The notes beneath the pieces were generated by a model. It worked only from the letters and a program-made list of their open reading frames with translations. It was not told the origin of the DNA and did not search any database. DNA of 64,000 bases, taken from contig NZ_JAACYW010000004.1 in NCBI RefSeq assembly GCF_015356825.1, positions 57,132 through 121,131 of the forward strand, given 5' to 3'. The translations under genes were made by a program, and so were the position numbers. This document shows positions 44,558-53,104 of this stretch, piece after piece. Numbering within the stretch: the first letter of the stretch is position 1; the number at the start of each line of letters is the position of its first letter. The DNA comes from Catenulispora rubra (GTDB taxonomy: Bacteria > Actinomycetota > Actinomycetes > Streptomycetales > Catenulisporaceae).

Positions 44558-44588
44558 GGGCGGCCGGTTCGACCCAGGCCGGCCGCCC
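44558..44588 (+). terminator. GC hairpin after the GH97 gene
   Basis: GGGCGGCCGG (44558-44567) pairs perfectly with CCGGCCGCCC (44579-44588) over an 11-base loop, 68 bases after the GH97 stop. It is a likely intrinsic terminator of the U-less actinomycete type. Confidence 0.6.
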
Positions 44589-44633
44589 GCTTCGTGATGG
44601 AAACTGCATAAGTGCGTGTGATGTGGCCGCCCT

Positions 44634-44960
44634 CGCGGAGGGTTGCGAAGGCCAACCCGCGCGGCCAGCTGTGGATCGTCACCGACAACCTGTCCTGGCA
44701 CAACAGCGTGTCCACCCGCGAATGGCCGGCCGAGCACCCGCGGATCCGCCACGCTTTTTCATCCCGACCCGGGCCTGCTGGCTGAACCTGCAGGAAGGCT
44801 GGTGGCGCCTCTTCCGCAAGACCGCGCTGGCCGGAGTGTCCTTCGCCGAGACCACCCGGATGGCCACCGCCCAGCTCAACGCCCAAGCCAAGCCCTGGAC
44901 CCGGGAAGACCACCACCACCGACCAGGCTCCTGCGACGCCGCTTCACCTACATCCTATGA
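44634..44960 (+). pseudogene. IS630-family transposase C-terminal remnant
   Basis: Three frames in order give RGQLWIVTDNLSWHNS with EHPRIRHAF, then FFIPTRACWLNLQEGWWRLF with ATAQLNAQAKPW, then GRPPPPTRLLRRRFTYIL ending at TGA 44958. This is the end of IS630-type DDE transposases (VTDNLSSHNS...ACWLNLQEGWWRIFR...NARAKPWxWGRPxPPxRxxRRRF). Two frameshifts break it and the N-terminus is absent. Confidence 0.7.
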
Positions 44961-45007
44961 ACCACACGGCCCAACCGCCCGAAACGAAACAAAACACTCT
45001 AGAGGGT

Positions 45008-45223
45008 ACGCCTGCGGGGCAGACGTGCGGCACCGGCGGCGGCTTCACACCGCAGACGTTCGTGTTCAACGCTACCGTCGGACACACCTAGGAGCTGAGG
45101 GTCATCGACTACGCCGTCCCGCCGAACTGCACCGGTGACACAGCCTCCGGTTGCCATGTGATCGACGTGACCTTCCAGGGCAACGCCACCGGCCATGACA
45201 TCGCTACCGCAGTTACCAGCTGA
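45008..45223 (+). pseudogene. Fragment of a secreted protein C-terminus with one internal stop
   Basis: One frame reads TPAGQTCGTGGGFTPQTFVF, then VGHT, TAG at 45089-45091, then ELRVIDYAVPPNCTGDTASG and CHVIDVTFQGNATGHDIATA to a TGA. The Cys-, Thr- and Asn-rich composition is that of an exported protein. The stop lies where an aromatic or Gln residue would be expected. No family is recognised. Confidence 0.4.
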
Positions 45224-45868
45224 CGGGCTCGCCGGTCGCTCAGCGACTGCGGACGCTCACTCCCTGAACGTTGGAAGTGCTCAGCCATCCGGGACCGTCT
45301 CCGGCCTGGCGGTGCCGTAGGAGAGGCGCTGCCAGGATGGGCACGGTCTTCACCAGCGGGAAAGCTCCCGCCTAGTCATCAGCGGCATGGTCTGTTTGTG
45401 ACCTGGAACAGCCTGGAGGTCGCTCGCGGGCCCGCGGATGAGTTCGCAACACGACGAGAGCGGGACAACACTCAGCTCGGCATACCCAGCCGCCACATCA
45501 CTCACTCGCTACCGAGGTTTGTCACGACGAAGGCCGACTCGCGAACCACGCTCGCACCGGGCGCCTGCGCATGATCCAGTACGCGTTGACACTCTCGATG
45601 TCGCGTCAACGCTACGTTGCCCGGTAGCCGGTAGCCGTAGCCGTAGCCGGTAGCCGGTAGCGACCGGGATCGTCACCGATCGATCCCCGCCACGCCCGAA
45701 CGGCGCGCCGAAGACGTACCGGGATGACGGGCCGGCCACCGGCCTTACCTGTGCGACCAGCGCAAACGGTGCGTCAACCGACCCGTGCCGAATCTGGACA
45801 CTGATATCTGCCGGCCTCGGGCCTCTGGTACTGTCCCGGCACGATCCGCCAGCCCCGGGAGGCCGTCA
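45224..45868. other. Gap before the NB-ARC regulator
   Basis: No gene is recognised. It holds a short tandem array (45621-45660) and, near its end, GGGAGG at 45857-45862, the ribosome binding site of the following gene. Confidence 0.4.
45621..45660. repeat. Mirror-ordered 7-7-6-6-7-7 tandem array of CCGGTAG/CCGTAG
   Basis: Two CCGGTAG units, two CCGTAG units and two CCGGTAG units follow without a gap, 40 bases in all. The 6-base units look like 7-base units that lost one G. It is probably a slippage repeat in non-coding DNA. Confidence 0.75.
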
Positions 45869-46663
45869 GTGGTGTCCGATGAGTATCAAGATCCCGACCG
45901 GGCCGCGACCGCCGACTCCGGCCCGCTCCAGAACCTGGCGCGAGAGTTGGTCGCGCTGCGGGACGCCGCCGGATTGAGCTTGAAGGAGTGGGAGCGGATC
46001 GTCCACTCCAGCGACTCTTCGCTGTCGCGCTACCTGTCGGGGCGCTCCATCCCTCCATGGAGCGTCGTCGAAGCCATGTGCCGGGCCACCGGGCGTGAGA
46101 CCGGTGCGCTGCGGGAGCTGTGGTCGCAGGCGCGGTTCGGCGCAGATCGTGCCGGCCGCGCTCGGACGCGACGACATGCCGCGCGCGCCGTTGTGCTTCG
46201 TCGGGCGGGCCGCCGAGTTGGAACGGCTGGTGGACGCCCCCGGGCTGTGGGTCGTCGACGGGATGGCCGGGGTCGGCAAGACGACGTTGGCCGTCCGGGC
46301 CGCCCGGGCGCTCGCGCCGGTCTGTCCCGACGGCCGGATCTTCCTGCATCTGCACGGTCACACCTCCGGTCGCGGCCCGCTGGATCCCGGTACCGCGCTG
46401 GAGGCGCTGCTGCGGGCGCTGGGCCTGGGTGCGGACCGGATTCCCCAGGACCGGGACGAGCGGGCCGCGCTGTGGCGCTCGGAGCTGGCCCGGCGGCGGC
46501 TCGCCGTGGTGCTGGACGACGCGGCGGACACCGCGCAGATCAGGCCTCTGCTTCCCGGATCCGGCCGCAGCGCCGTACTGGTGACCAGCCGGCGGCGGCT
46601 CACCGGTCTGGACGGCGTGCGGACGCTGTCGCTGGACGTGCTCAGCCGGACCGAGACCGATGA
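45869..46663 (+). CDS. N-terminal XRE part of a split XRE/NB-ARC/TPR regulator
   Basis: GTG 45869 has GGGAGG 6 bases upstream. Residues about 15-90 form an XRE-type helix-turn-helix (LARELVALRDAAGLSLKEWE, SSLSRYLSGRSIPPW, EAMCRATGRETGALRELW). After LWSQARFG (about 46140) the frame becomes Arg/Ala-rich without domains and ends at 46663. The natural continuation (VPAALGRDDMPRAPLCFVGR) lies one frame over. A one-base indel between about 46131 and 46170, real or from sequencing, would join it to the next entry. Alternatively the two are made as separate proteins. Confidence 0.6.
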   Translation: MVSDEYQDPDRAATADSGPLQNLARELVALRDAAGLSLKEWERIVHSSDSSLSRYLSGRSIPPWSVVEAMCRATGRETGALRELWSQARFGADRAGRARTRRHAARAVVLRRAGRRVGTAGGRPRAVGRRRDGRGRQDDVGRPGRPGARAGLSRRPDLPASARSHLRSRPAGSRYRAGGAAAGAGPGCGPDSPGPGRAGRAVALGAGPAAARRGAGRRGGHRADQASASRIRPQRRTGDQPAAAHRSGRRADAVAGRAQPDRDR

Positions 46664-48368
46664 GCTCTTCGCGGGCTTGACCGGCGCCGAACGGGTGGCC
46701 GCCGAGCCGGAGGACTGTGCGTTGGTGGCCGAGCTGTGCGGACATCTGCCGCTGGCCGTGCGCATCGCGGCGGCCCGGCTCCAGCACCGGCCGGCCTGGA
46801 CGTTCGGCCGGCTGGCCGAACGGCTGCGGGACGCCGGGCGGCGCCTGGGCGAGCTGGAAGCCGACGACGGAGGCGTCGCCGCGGCGCTGGCCCTGTCCGC
46901 GCACCAGCTCGACGAGGCCAGGCTCCGCTTCTTCGCGCTGCTCGGCCTGGCGCCCGGATGCGATGTCGACGCCCACCTGGCCGCGGCACTGGCCGACATC
47001 GACCTGGCCGAGGCCGAGCGCCTGCTGGACGGCCTGGTCGACGTGCACCTCATCGAGGAGCCCGCACCCGGTGCCTTCCGGCTGCACGCGCTCACCCGGG
47101 ACTTCGCCCGCGGCGAGCACGTCCCCGACGGCGAGGCGGCCCGGGCCCGCATGATCGACTACTACACCGCCTACGCCACGCGCGCCGCGTTCCTCCTGGA
47201 CGCGCACCAGGCCCGCAGTGCCGGCTTCACAGAGCCCGAACCCGCACCGCGCCACGTTCCGGTGCTGGCCGACCGGTCCGAGGCGGCGGCCTGGTTCGAC
47301 GAGCAGATCGGCACGATCTTCCACCTCGCCGCCGACGCGCTCGCCCACGGCTGGCCCGAGCGGACGGTGGCGCTGGTCCGTCGGCTCAATCGCTTCTTCA
47401 TCATCCTGGGCCGCACCGACGAGTGGATCGAGATGAGCGAACTGGGGCTGGCCGCGGCGCGGCGTACCGGCAACCGGGACGACCAGGCCTGGGCGCTGCT
47501 CGCCCAGTCCGCCGCGCACCGTCGCCGCGGCGACGTCCAGCGCGCCGTGGCGTGCCTGCGCGAGGCCGACCGGATCGCGCAGGCCGGCCCCCGGGTCACC
47601 GACGCCGGCTACATCCTCAACGCCCTGGCAGTGACGCACGCCGACCTGTGGCGGCTAGCCGAGGCGGCCGACTACTTCGCCCGCGCGATCGAGATCTTCC
47701 AGTCCGAGGGCCGGACCCGCGGTCTGGGCATAGCCATGACCAACCTCGCCGACATCCTGCTCCGCCAGGGGCGGATCGACGAGGCGGTCGCGCAGGGCGA
47801 AGCGGGACTGGCGATCATGGAGGCGGACGGGAACGAAACCGCCGGGATCGGCACGGGATCGACCATCGTCGGCGACGCCCACCACGAACGCGGGGACTAC
47901 GCCTCGGCACTGGCCCACCATCGGCGGGCCCTGGAGATCGCCGAGAACCTCGACTTCCAGGAGCTGTTCGCGGACGCGCACACCGGTGTCGGCAACGCCC
48001 GGCGGGCCGTCGGCGACGTGGAGGCCGCGCTGCGCCACCACGAGGAGGCGGTCCGGGTCCTGGACAAGATCGGGGACCATCCCAGCCGGGCGGACATCCT
48101 CAACAGCCTGGCCCGGACCCTCCTGGACGCCGGCCGTCCGGAAGCGGCCGGGAAGGCCGCCGCCGATGCGCTGGAGGCTGCTCGAGGCAGTGGGAACCCC
48201 TACGAACAGGCGCGGGCCCTGGAGACGACGGCAGCCCTCTGCGAAGCCGGTGAGCCCGGCTCCGCGGCCCGATACCGGGAGCAGGCCGAGGCGCTCCTGC
48301 TGCGCCACGGCCTGCCGCCGAACCGTCACCTGTCCCAGGACGTCACCGCCGCAGGGCCATCGGCTTGA
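46095..48368 (+). CDS. NB-ARC ATPase with TPR domain (regulator body)
   Basis: An STAND-type signal ATPase. CFVGRAAELERL leads into Walker A (GMAGVGKTTL) and Walker B (LAVVLDDAAD), then LVTSRRRLTGLDGVRTLSL, GHLPLAVRIAAARL (GxP motif) and a winged helix (about 270-340). TPR repeats fill the last 350 residues (GDVQRAVACLREADRIAQA, GDYASALAHHRRALEIAE, GDVEAALRHHEEAVRVLDK). The start is uncertain: GTG 46095 or ATG 46176 (MPRAPLCFVGR). Such proteins in actinomycetes normally have an N-terminal DNA-binding domain, found here in the overlapping upstream frame. Its 3' end overlaps the convergent 1,565-residue gene by 26 bases. Confidence 0.8.
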   Translation: MRPVRCGSCGRRRGSAQIVPAALGRDDMPRAPLCFVGRAAELERLVDAPGLWVVDGMAGVGKTTLAVRAARALAPVCPDGRIFLHLHGHTSGRGPLDPGTALEALLRALGLGADRIPQDRDERAALWRSELARRRLAVVLDDAADTAQIRPLLPGSGRSAVLVTSRRRLTGLDGVRTLSLDVLSRTETDELFAGLTGAERVAAEPEDCALVAELCGHLPLAVRIAAARLQHRPAWTFGRLAERLRDAGRRLGELEADDGGVAAALALSAHQLDEARLRFFALLGLAPGCDVDAHLAAALADIDLAEAERLLDGLVDVHLIEEPAPGAFRLHALTRDFARGEHVPDGEAARARMIDYYTAYATRAAFLLDAHQARSAGFTEPEPAPRHVPVLADRSEAAAWFDEQIGTIFHLAADALAHGWPERTVALVRRLNRFFIILGRTDEWIEMSELGLAAARRTGNRDDQAWALLAQSAAHRRRGDVQRAVACLREADRIAQAGPRVTDAGYILNALAVTHADLWRLAEAADYFARAIEIFQSEGRTRGLGIAMTNLADILLRQGRIDEAVAQGEAGLAIMEADGNETAGIGTGSTIVGDAHHERGDYASALAHHRRALEIAENLDFQELFADAHTGVGNARRAVGDVEAALRHHEEAVRVLDKIGDHPSRADILNSLARTLLDAGRPEAAGKAAADALEAARGSGNPYEQARALETTAALCEAGEPGSAARYREQAEALLLRHGLPPNRHLSQDVTAAGPSA

Positions 48369-51300
48369 TCCCGACAGTGCTCTGCGACGTCGTGTTGACG
48401 ATGAACTGGTTCGCCAGCGCCGCGTAGTACAAGTCGTTCGGGTAGTAGGTGCCGTTGGAGTTGTAGAGGTAGGCCGTGTTGACGGCGGTGCCCGCGTCCG
48501 TCCCCGTCGTGCTGACCGCGGCGGCGAAGTCGATGACGCCGTCGGCGTTCCCGCTCAGGTATGCCCCCGCCGATCCCTTGATCGCCGAGTTCACCGCTTC
48601 CCGTACCGCTTCCTGCCCGGCGCCGAACGCGGCGTTCGGCGGGATCGTCGCCACGTAGACCGTGGTGAGGCCGAAGCCGTTGTTGGTAACCACGTTCGGG
48701 TCGGAGGAGTCGTCGGTGGTGAAGTGCCGGATCTGCTGGGACAGCGCCACGAGCCGGTTCTCGACATCCGTCGCCGAGGCGCCGGCCAGGATGTCGGCGG
48801 TCCCGGTGGAGATGAGCACTGTCCGGACGTTCCCCTGTTCCAGCACATCCCGGTCGACGGGATCCAGCGCGCTCAGCGGGGTGCCCCCGCTGGTCACCGT
48901 CGGCAGCAGGTTGTTCGAGACGTTCCAACTGTCCCGGCCCTCGCCCAGCACGCCATAGGGGACCACACCGCCGTTGCCGGCGGCCAGATCCGCGGCCAGC
49001 ACATCGGACAGGTGGTGCTGTCCGTCGCCCGAGGCGGTGTCCGCGTTCACGGTCTGATCGCCGTAGAGCACCAGCGATCCCGTCGTCGCCCCCGGCGTCA
49101 GGACGTCGACAGCGGTCAGATACGCGATGTCCGCGGTCGTAGCCGCTCCCGTTCCGGTGAACGCCGCCCCGGTCGCGTCCAGCGCCGCGTCGGTGTTCGC
49201 CGCCGACAGATAGACCGGCTGCTGCGAGCTGGCGTGGGCCGGATACCGGCTGACGGTCCCGGCCGCGTGCAGGCTCACCAACAGCGTCGACTCCTGCGCC
49301 ACCGACAGCGGCACCGGATCGCTCACCGCGTCGCCGCCGGCGATCATCGTGACCGCAGTGGAGCCGCCGAACGTGAGGCGCGCCGGCGGAGCGACGGGCA
49401 CCGCACCGCTGCTCTGCACGGCGACCGAGACGTCGTCCAGCGTCACCGGCGCCGTGCCCAGCGCGTTGGACAGATGGACGCGCACCGAACCGCCGGTGGC
49501 GTTCCCGAGGCTGACGTGCACCGGGATCCGGACGGTCTGCGCGGTCAGGGTGCCGGTGTTCGCAAAGTCCTGACGAGCTGACCAGGTGCCGGTCCAATTC
49601 TCCGTGTTCGCCGGAGAATTCGCGTACGACGACCCGCGGATCCCGATACCGAAGACGTGCAGCGCCGGTACGCCGGCCACCACGCCGTTGCTCACCACCG
49701 GCAGCGAGACGGACGCTATCGGCTGGCCGGGGCAGACCAGCGGGACCGCCACCGCGTACAGCCGGGTGGTCGTCGCCTGCTGCTGGTTCCCCAGCAGGTT
49801 GCGATGCGCGAAGGAGACCACGGCCGAGGTCGCGGGCCCCGCGGTCCAGTCCGGCACGGTGTCCAGAGTGTACGACTGGGCACCGCAGGATCCTGAGTAG
49901 GTGATGCTGCCGCCGGCGTTGGTGACCGCTCCATCGGTCGCCGCGACGAGGAAGACCACCGCGTTCCCGGCGTCGGCGACCCCTGCGGGCACGGTGACCG
50001 TCTGCCCGGACGCCGCGATGTTGTCGCCCGACCCGGCCGCGTACGCCGGCACGGTCATCGGCGCGCCGTCGATCGTCACCGCGGCACCCGGAGTCCAGCC
50101 CTGGGCGGCCAGGTCGGCGGCGGAGAAGCTGCTCCCGCCGCCGTCCGCGTCCGCGGCACCGGTGTTCGTGTCCTGACTGATCGCCGTGTTGTCCAGACAG
50201 GCGGTCAGCGCGGTCAGCGAGCACGTCGCGCTCATCGGCGAGACCCGCAGGAAGTCGATGCCCGCCTGGTAGCCCTGCGCTGAGGCGTTCTTCCCGGTGA
50301 TCGAGAGCGTCAGGGTATGGATTCCCGCGCTCAACTGGAGCACGTTCCCGGAGGCGTCCCTGGGCGCGCCGAAGTCCCGGTAGTACGTGATCACAGTCGC
50401 GCTGTACGCGTCGAAGGACGGCACCAGCGTGGCCGGAGCGGTCGATCCCTTGTCCAGCACGAGCGAGTACTGCCCGTAGTCGTTCGCCCTGGTCAGGTTG
50501 GCGCCGAGGTCGTAGACGCCGGTCTTGGGCACGGAGAAGCTGAAGGTCGCACTGTCGCCGGCCGCCAGTCCCGTGCCCGAGAGCATCGCCTGCGCGCCGT
50601 CCGCGAAGTGCAGACCGCAGCAGTCCTTCTGGACGATCAGGGCGGTGTTGGCGGAACTCGCCGCGGAGTACGTGCCGGCCGGGATCGGCGGCGTGGCCGT
50701 GCTGTCACCGTCGACCAGCTTGTCGCCGTAGGCGAACACCGGCGTGGTGAATCCGGCGTAGAACAGGTAAGTGGTCTCCGGGCCGGTGTTCCCGGCCTGG
50801 TCGACGGCTCGTACGTAGACCCGGTGCGGTCCGACCGTCCCCGGGGCGAAGACCGGCTGCGCCCAGCCGTTCACCACCTCGGCACCCGTGCCGTTGTCGG
50901 CCGTGGCCCAGTACGTCTTCCCCGGCGTGATGACCGTACCGCTCAACGTCGGCGGCGAGCCGGAGCCGTTGTTGTAGACGGTGCCGCTCAGATCGCCGTC
51001 CAGCGAATACATGTAGCCCTTCACGTTGTCACCGCTGGTGAAGAACGTGAACTTTCCAACGTCGGTGTACGCCGCGCCGGAGGTCTTGGCCGGGAACTGC
51101 GCCGAGACGACGCCGGGCGCGTTGGGCGCCGTGGTGTCCACGGTGAACGACTGGACCGCGGTGCAGCCGCACACCCACCCGCCGCCGGAGTCGTAGTGGC
51201 CGTCCCAGTAGCCGGAAGCGTTGGTGTCAGTGGCCTGCCATGAGTACCCCCCGTCCGCGAGCGTTCCGGTCGTCCAGTCCGTGCCGTTGACCGTCGTCCC

Positions 51301-53040
51301 GGTGGCCGGGCCCAGGCCGGAGCCGACGACGGTGCCGGCGGAGTTCTTCAGGGTGTAGTGCATCTGCACACCCTCGCCGTCGCTGTCGGAGGCGCGCGCC
51401 GACAACGTCGGGGTGGAATCACTGATGAACCACGAGCCGCTGTCTTTCACCGCTCCGTTGATCTTCGGAACGCCGGTGCCGTCGAGCAGCTGAGGCCGGA
51501 CCGTGTAGGTCACCGAGAGCGTGGCCCCGCCGCCGGAGGCGAACTGCTTCCACTGGTCGGCGTTGCTCTCGTCGGGGGACACCAGAGCGAACGACATGTG
51601 CGAGTTCCCGGCGGCGGCCGCCGCGGCGACCTCCTTGGTGGCGGTGAACTGGAGCGTGCTGGGAGTGACATAGCAGGCGCTGGGGCACCCGGCCTCGTCA
51701 CTCTTCTGAGAGTCCACCACATACAGCCAGCACGGTTGCTTCGACCAGTTGAGGTCGCTGGACGACCAGCCCGCCGGGTCGCAGGTGGCCTCCATGTCCA
51801 CCGGTTCGGGCGTGGTCCACTTCGCCGACCAGTAGTCCTTCACGTAAAGGTTGGCGCCGAGGATGATCGCGTTCTTCACGCCGCTGGTGTCCACCGTGTA
51901 GTACGTGCGGGCGCGTTCCCCGTTGCCGTCCGGCCAGTTGTCGTAGCCCTCCCGGGGATGGTCGTTCGTCGCCGTCGAGGTGGAGTCGTAGATGTTGTCG
52001 CCGTTGTCGGAGATCCGGGCCCAGTGCTGCTGGGACGGGTTCCCCGACCAGGCCGGGTCGATGTAGGCCGGGAACTTCGTGGTCGGCGAGGTCAGCAGCG
52101 CCTGGTCCGGGACGAGCGTCTCGGAGTGCGCGGTCACGGTCACACCGACCTCGGCCCGCCGCGCCGATCCCGCGCCCGCGGCCGAACCCGGCTCGGCGGC
52201 CGCGGCTCCGGCGGCGTTCGCCGGGTTCGTAGTGGCGCCCTTTGCGGGAACCGCCTGCGAGGAGTCCCACATCGTCGCCCGATCGGCGTGGAAGACGGTG
52301 TTCCCCTGCGCATCGGTGGCGACCGCACCGCCGTCTGGAGTTCCGGCGACGCTGACGCCGGACTCCGACGTCGTCAAAGTCAGCATCCGCAGCGTGGGGT
52401 TCTTCGCTGCCTGAGCGTCGTGCACCACCAGTAGTTGGGAGAAGCCCGCGGAGTTCGCGGTCAACCGCAGGTCCACGCCGGGCAGCACGTCTGCGTAGGT
52501 GGCGACCGGACCGGCCAGAGTCGGCGCCGGAAGCGGCGTGGGCCAGCTGAAGGAAAGGGTCTTCGTGTCCTGTGTCAGCTCGGCCATCGGGCCTTTGCCG
52601 CCGCCGGAGAAGACGACGCCGGTCGCGGTGGCGGCGGGCTGGACCGAGCCGTCGGGCCGCCGCGAGAGCGTCGGGTCGATGGCGACCCAGACCCCGTCGC
52701 GCAGGGCCCGGACCGGCGAGGTGCTCTCGGTGAGGGTGAAGGTGCCGTCGGGGTTCGCCCGCACCTGCGAGGCGGCGTCGGTGTCGGCGCCGACGACGAC
52801 CGGTTTCCCGGATGCCCGCGCGGCGGCCGAGGCACGGCTCTGAGCTGTCTGTACGGCCGGGATCGCAGGCGCTGCGGGTGCGGGTGCTGGTGCTGGTCGG
52901 ACGCCCTGGGCCGTCGCACCGGGCTGGAGCTGCCACCCGGCCGCCGCCCCGGCCGGCGCGGCCGGGGCGACCCCGGTCAGCGCCAGCCCGAGCACGGCCG
53001 CGGCCACAGCCCGGCTCTTCAGTTTCTTGGACTTGGACAC
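48343..53040 (-). CDS. Giant secreted protein with DNRLRE-like core and degenerate SGNH domain
   Basis: A 1,565-residue protein with a signal peptide (MSKSKKLKSRAVAAAVLGLA...). The N-terminal part (about 100-470; GVWVAIDPTLSRRPDG, YADVLPGVDLRLTANSAGF, FPAYIDPAWSG) is of the DNRLRE-domain type often paired with RHS genes in Streptomyces. The middle holds Ig/fibronectin-like beta domains (about 520-1,000). The last 240 residues align with an SGNH hydrolase fold (YGVLGEGRDSW, VDRDVLEQGNVRTVLI, DGVIDFAAAV), yet the catalytic blocks read YGDQTVN, TGTADIL and YYPNDLYY. The Ser, Asn and His are therefore lost. It follows the RHS gene by 64 bases in one operon. Confidence 0.8.
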   Translation of the reverse strand: MSKSKKLKSRAVAAAVLGLALTGVAPAAPAGAAAGWQLQPGATAQGVRPAPAPAPAAPAIPAVQTAQSRASAAARASGKPVVVGADTDAASQVRANPDGTFTLTESTSPVRALRDGVWVAIDPTLSRRPDGSVQPAATATGVVFSGGGKGPMAELTQDTKTLSFSWPTPLPAPTLAGPVATYADVLPGVDLRLTANSAGFSQLLVVHDAQAAKNPTLRMLTLTTSESGVSVAGTPDGGAVATDAQGNTVFHADRATMWDSSQAVPAKGATTNPANAAGAAAAEPGSAAGAGSARRAEVGVTVTAHSETLVPDQALLTSPTTKFPAYIDPAWSGNPSQQHWARISDNGDNIYDSTSTATNDHPREGYDNWPDGNGERARTYYTVDTSGVKNAIILGANLYVKDYWSAKWTTPEPVDMEATCDPAGWSSSDLNWSKQPCWLYVVDSQKSDEAGCPSACYVTPSTLQFTATKEVAAAAAAGNSHMSFALVSPDESNADQWKQFASGGGATLSVTYTVRPQLLDGTGVPKINGAVKDSGSWFISDSTPTLSARASDSDGEGVQMHYTLKNSAGTVVGSGLGPATGTTVNGTDWTTGTLADGGYSWQATDTNASGYWDGHYDSGGGWVCGCTAVQSFTVDTTAPNAPGVVSAQFPAKTSGAAYTDVGKFTFFTSGDNVKGYMYSLDGDLSGTVYNNGSGSPPTLSGTVITPGKTYWATADNGTGAEVVNGWAQPVFAPGTVGPHRVYVRAVDQAGNTGPETTYLFYAGFTTPVFAYGDKLVDGDSTATPPIPAGTYSAASSANTALIVQKDCCGLHFADGAQAMLSGTGLAAGDSATFSFSVPKTGVYDLGANLTRANDYGQYSLVLDKGSTAPATLVPSFDAYSATVITYYRDFGAPRDASGNVLQLSAGIHTLTLSITGKNASAQGYQAGIDFLRVSPMSATCSLTALTACLDNTAISQDTNTGAADADGGGSSFSAADLAAQGWTPGAAVTIDGAPMTVPAYAAGSGDNIAASGQTVTVPAGVADAGNAVVFLVAATDGAVTNAGGSITYSGSCGAQSYTLDTVPDWTAGPATSAVVSFAHRNLLGNQQQATTTRLYAVAVPLVCPGQPIASVSLPVVSNGVVAGVPALHVFGIGIRGSSYANSPANTENWTGTWSARQDFANTGTLTAQTVRIPVHVSLGNATGGSVRVHLSNALGTAPVTLDDVSVAVQSSGAVPVAPPARLTFGGSTAVTMIAGGDAVSDPVPLSVAQESTLLVSLHAAGTVSRYPAHASSQQPVYLSAANTDAALDATGAAFTGTGAATTADIAYLTAVDVLTPGATTGSLVLYGDQTVNADTASGDGQHHLSDVLAADLAAGNGGVVPYGVLGEGRDSWNVSNNLLPTVTSGGTPLSALDPVDRDVLEQGNVRTVLISTGTADILAGASATDVENRLVALSQQIRHFTTDDSSDPNVVTNNGFGLTTVYVATIPPNAAFGAGQEAVREAVNSAIKGSAGAYLSGNADGVIDFAAAVSTTGTDAGTAVNTAYLYNSNGTYYPNDLYYAALANQFIVNTTSQSTVGIKPMALRR

Positions 53041-53104
53041 AGTGGTCTGCGGATCTCTCTGTTCGAAGGACGGGGATGGGCAGATGCGGGGAAGGCCGGG
53101 GGGA

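Noticed and set aside
45621..45660. CRISPR-like array
   Set aside because: Units are 6-7 bases without spacers and no cas gene is present. No CRISPR was found in the window.
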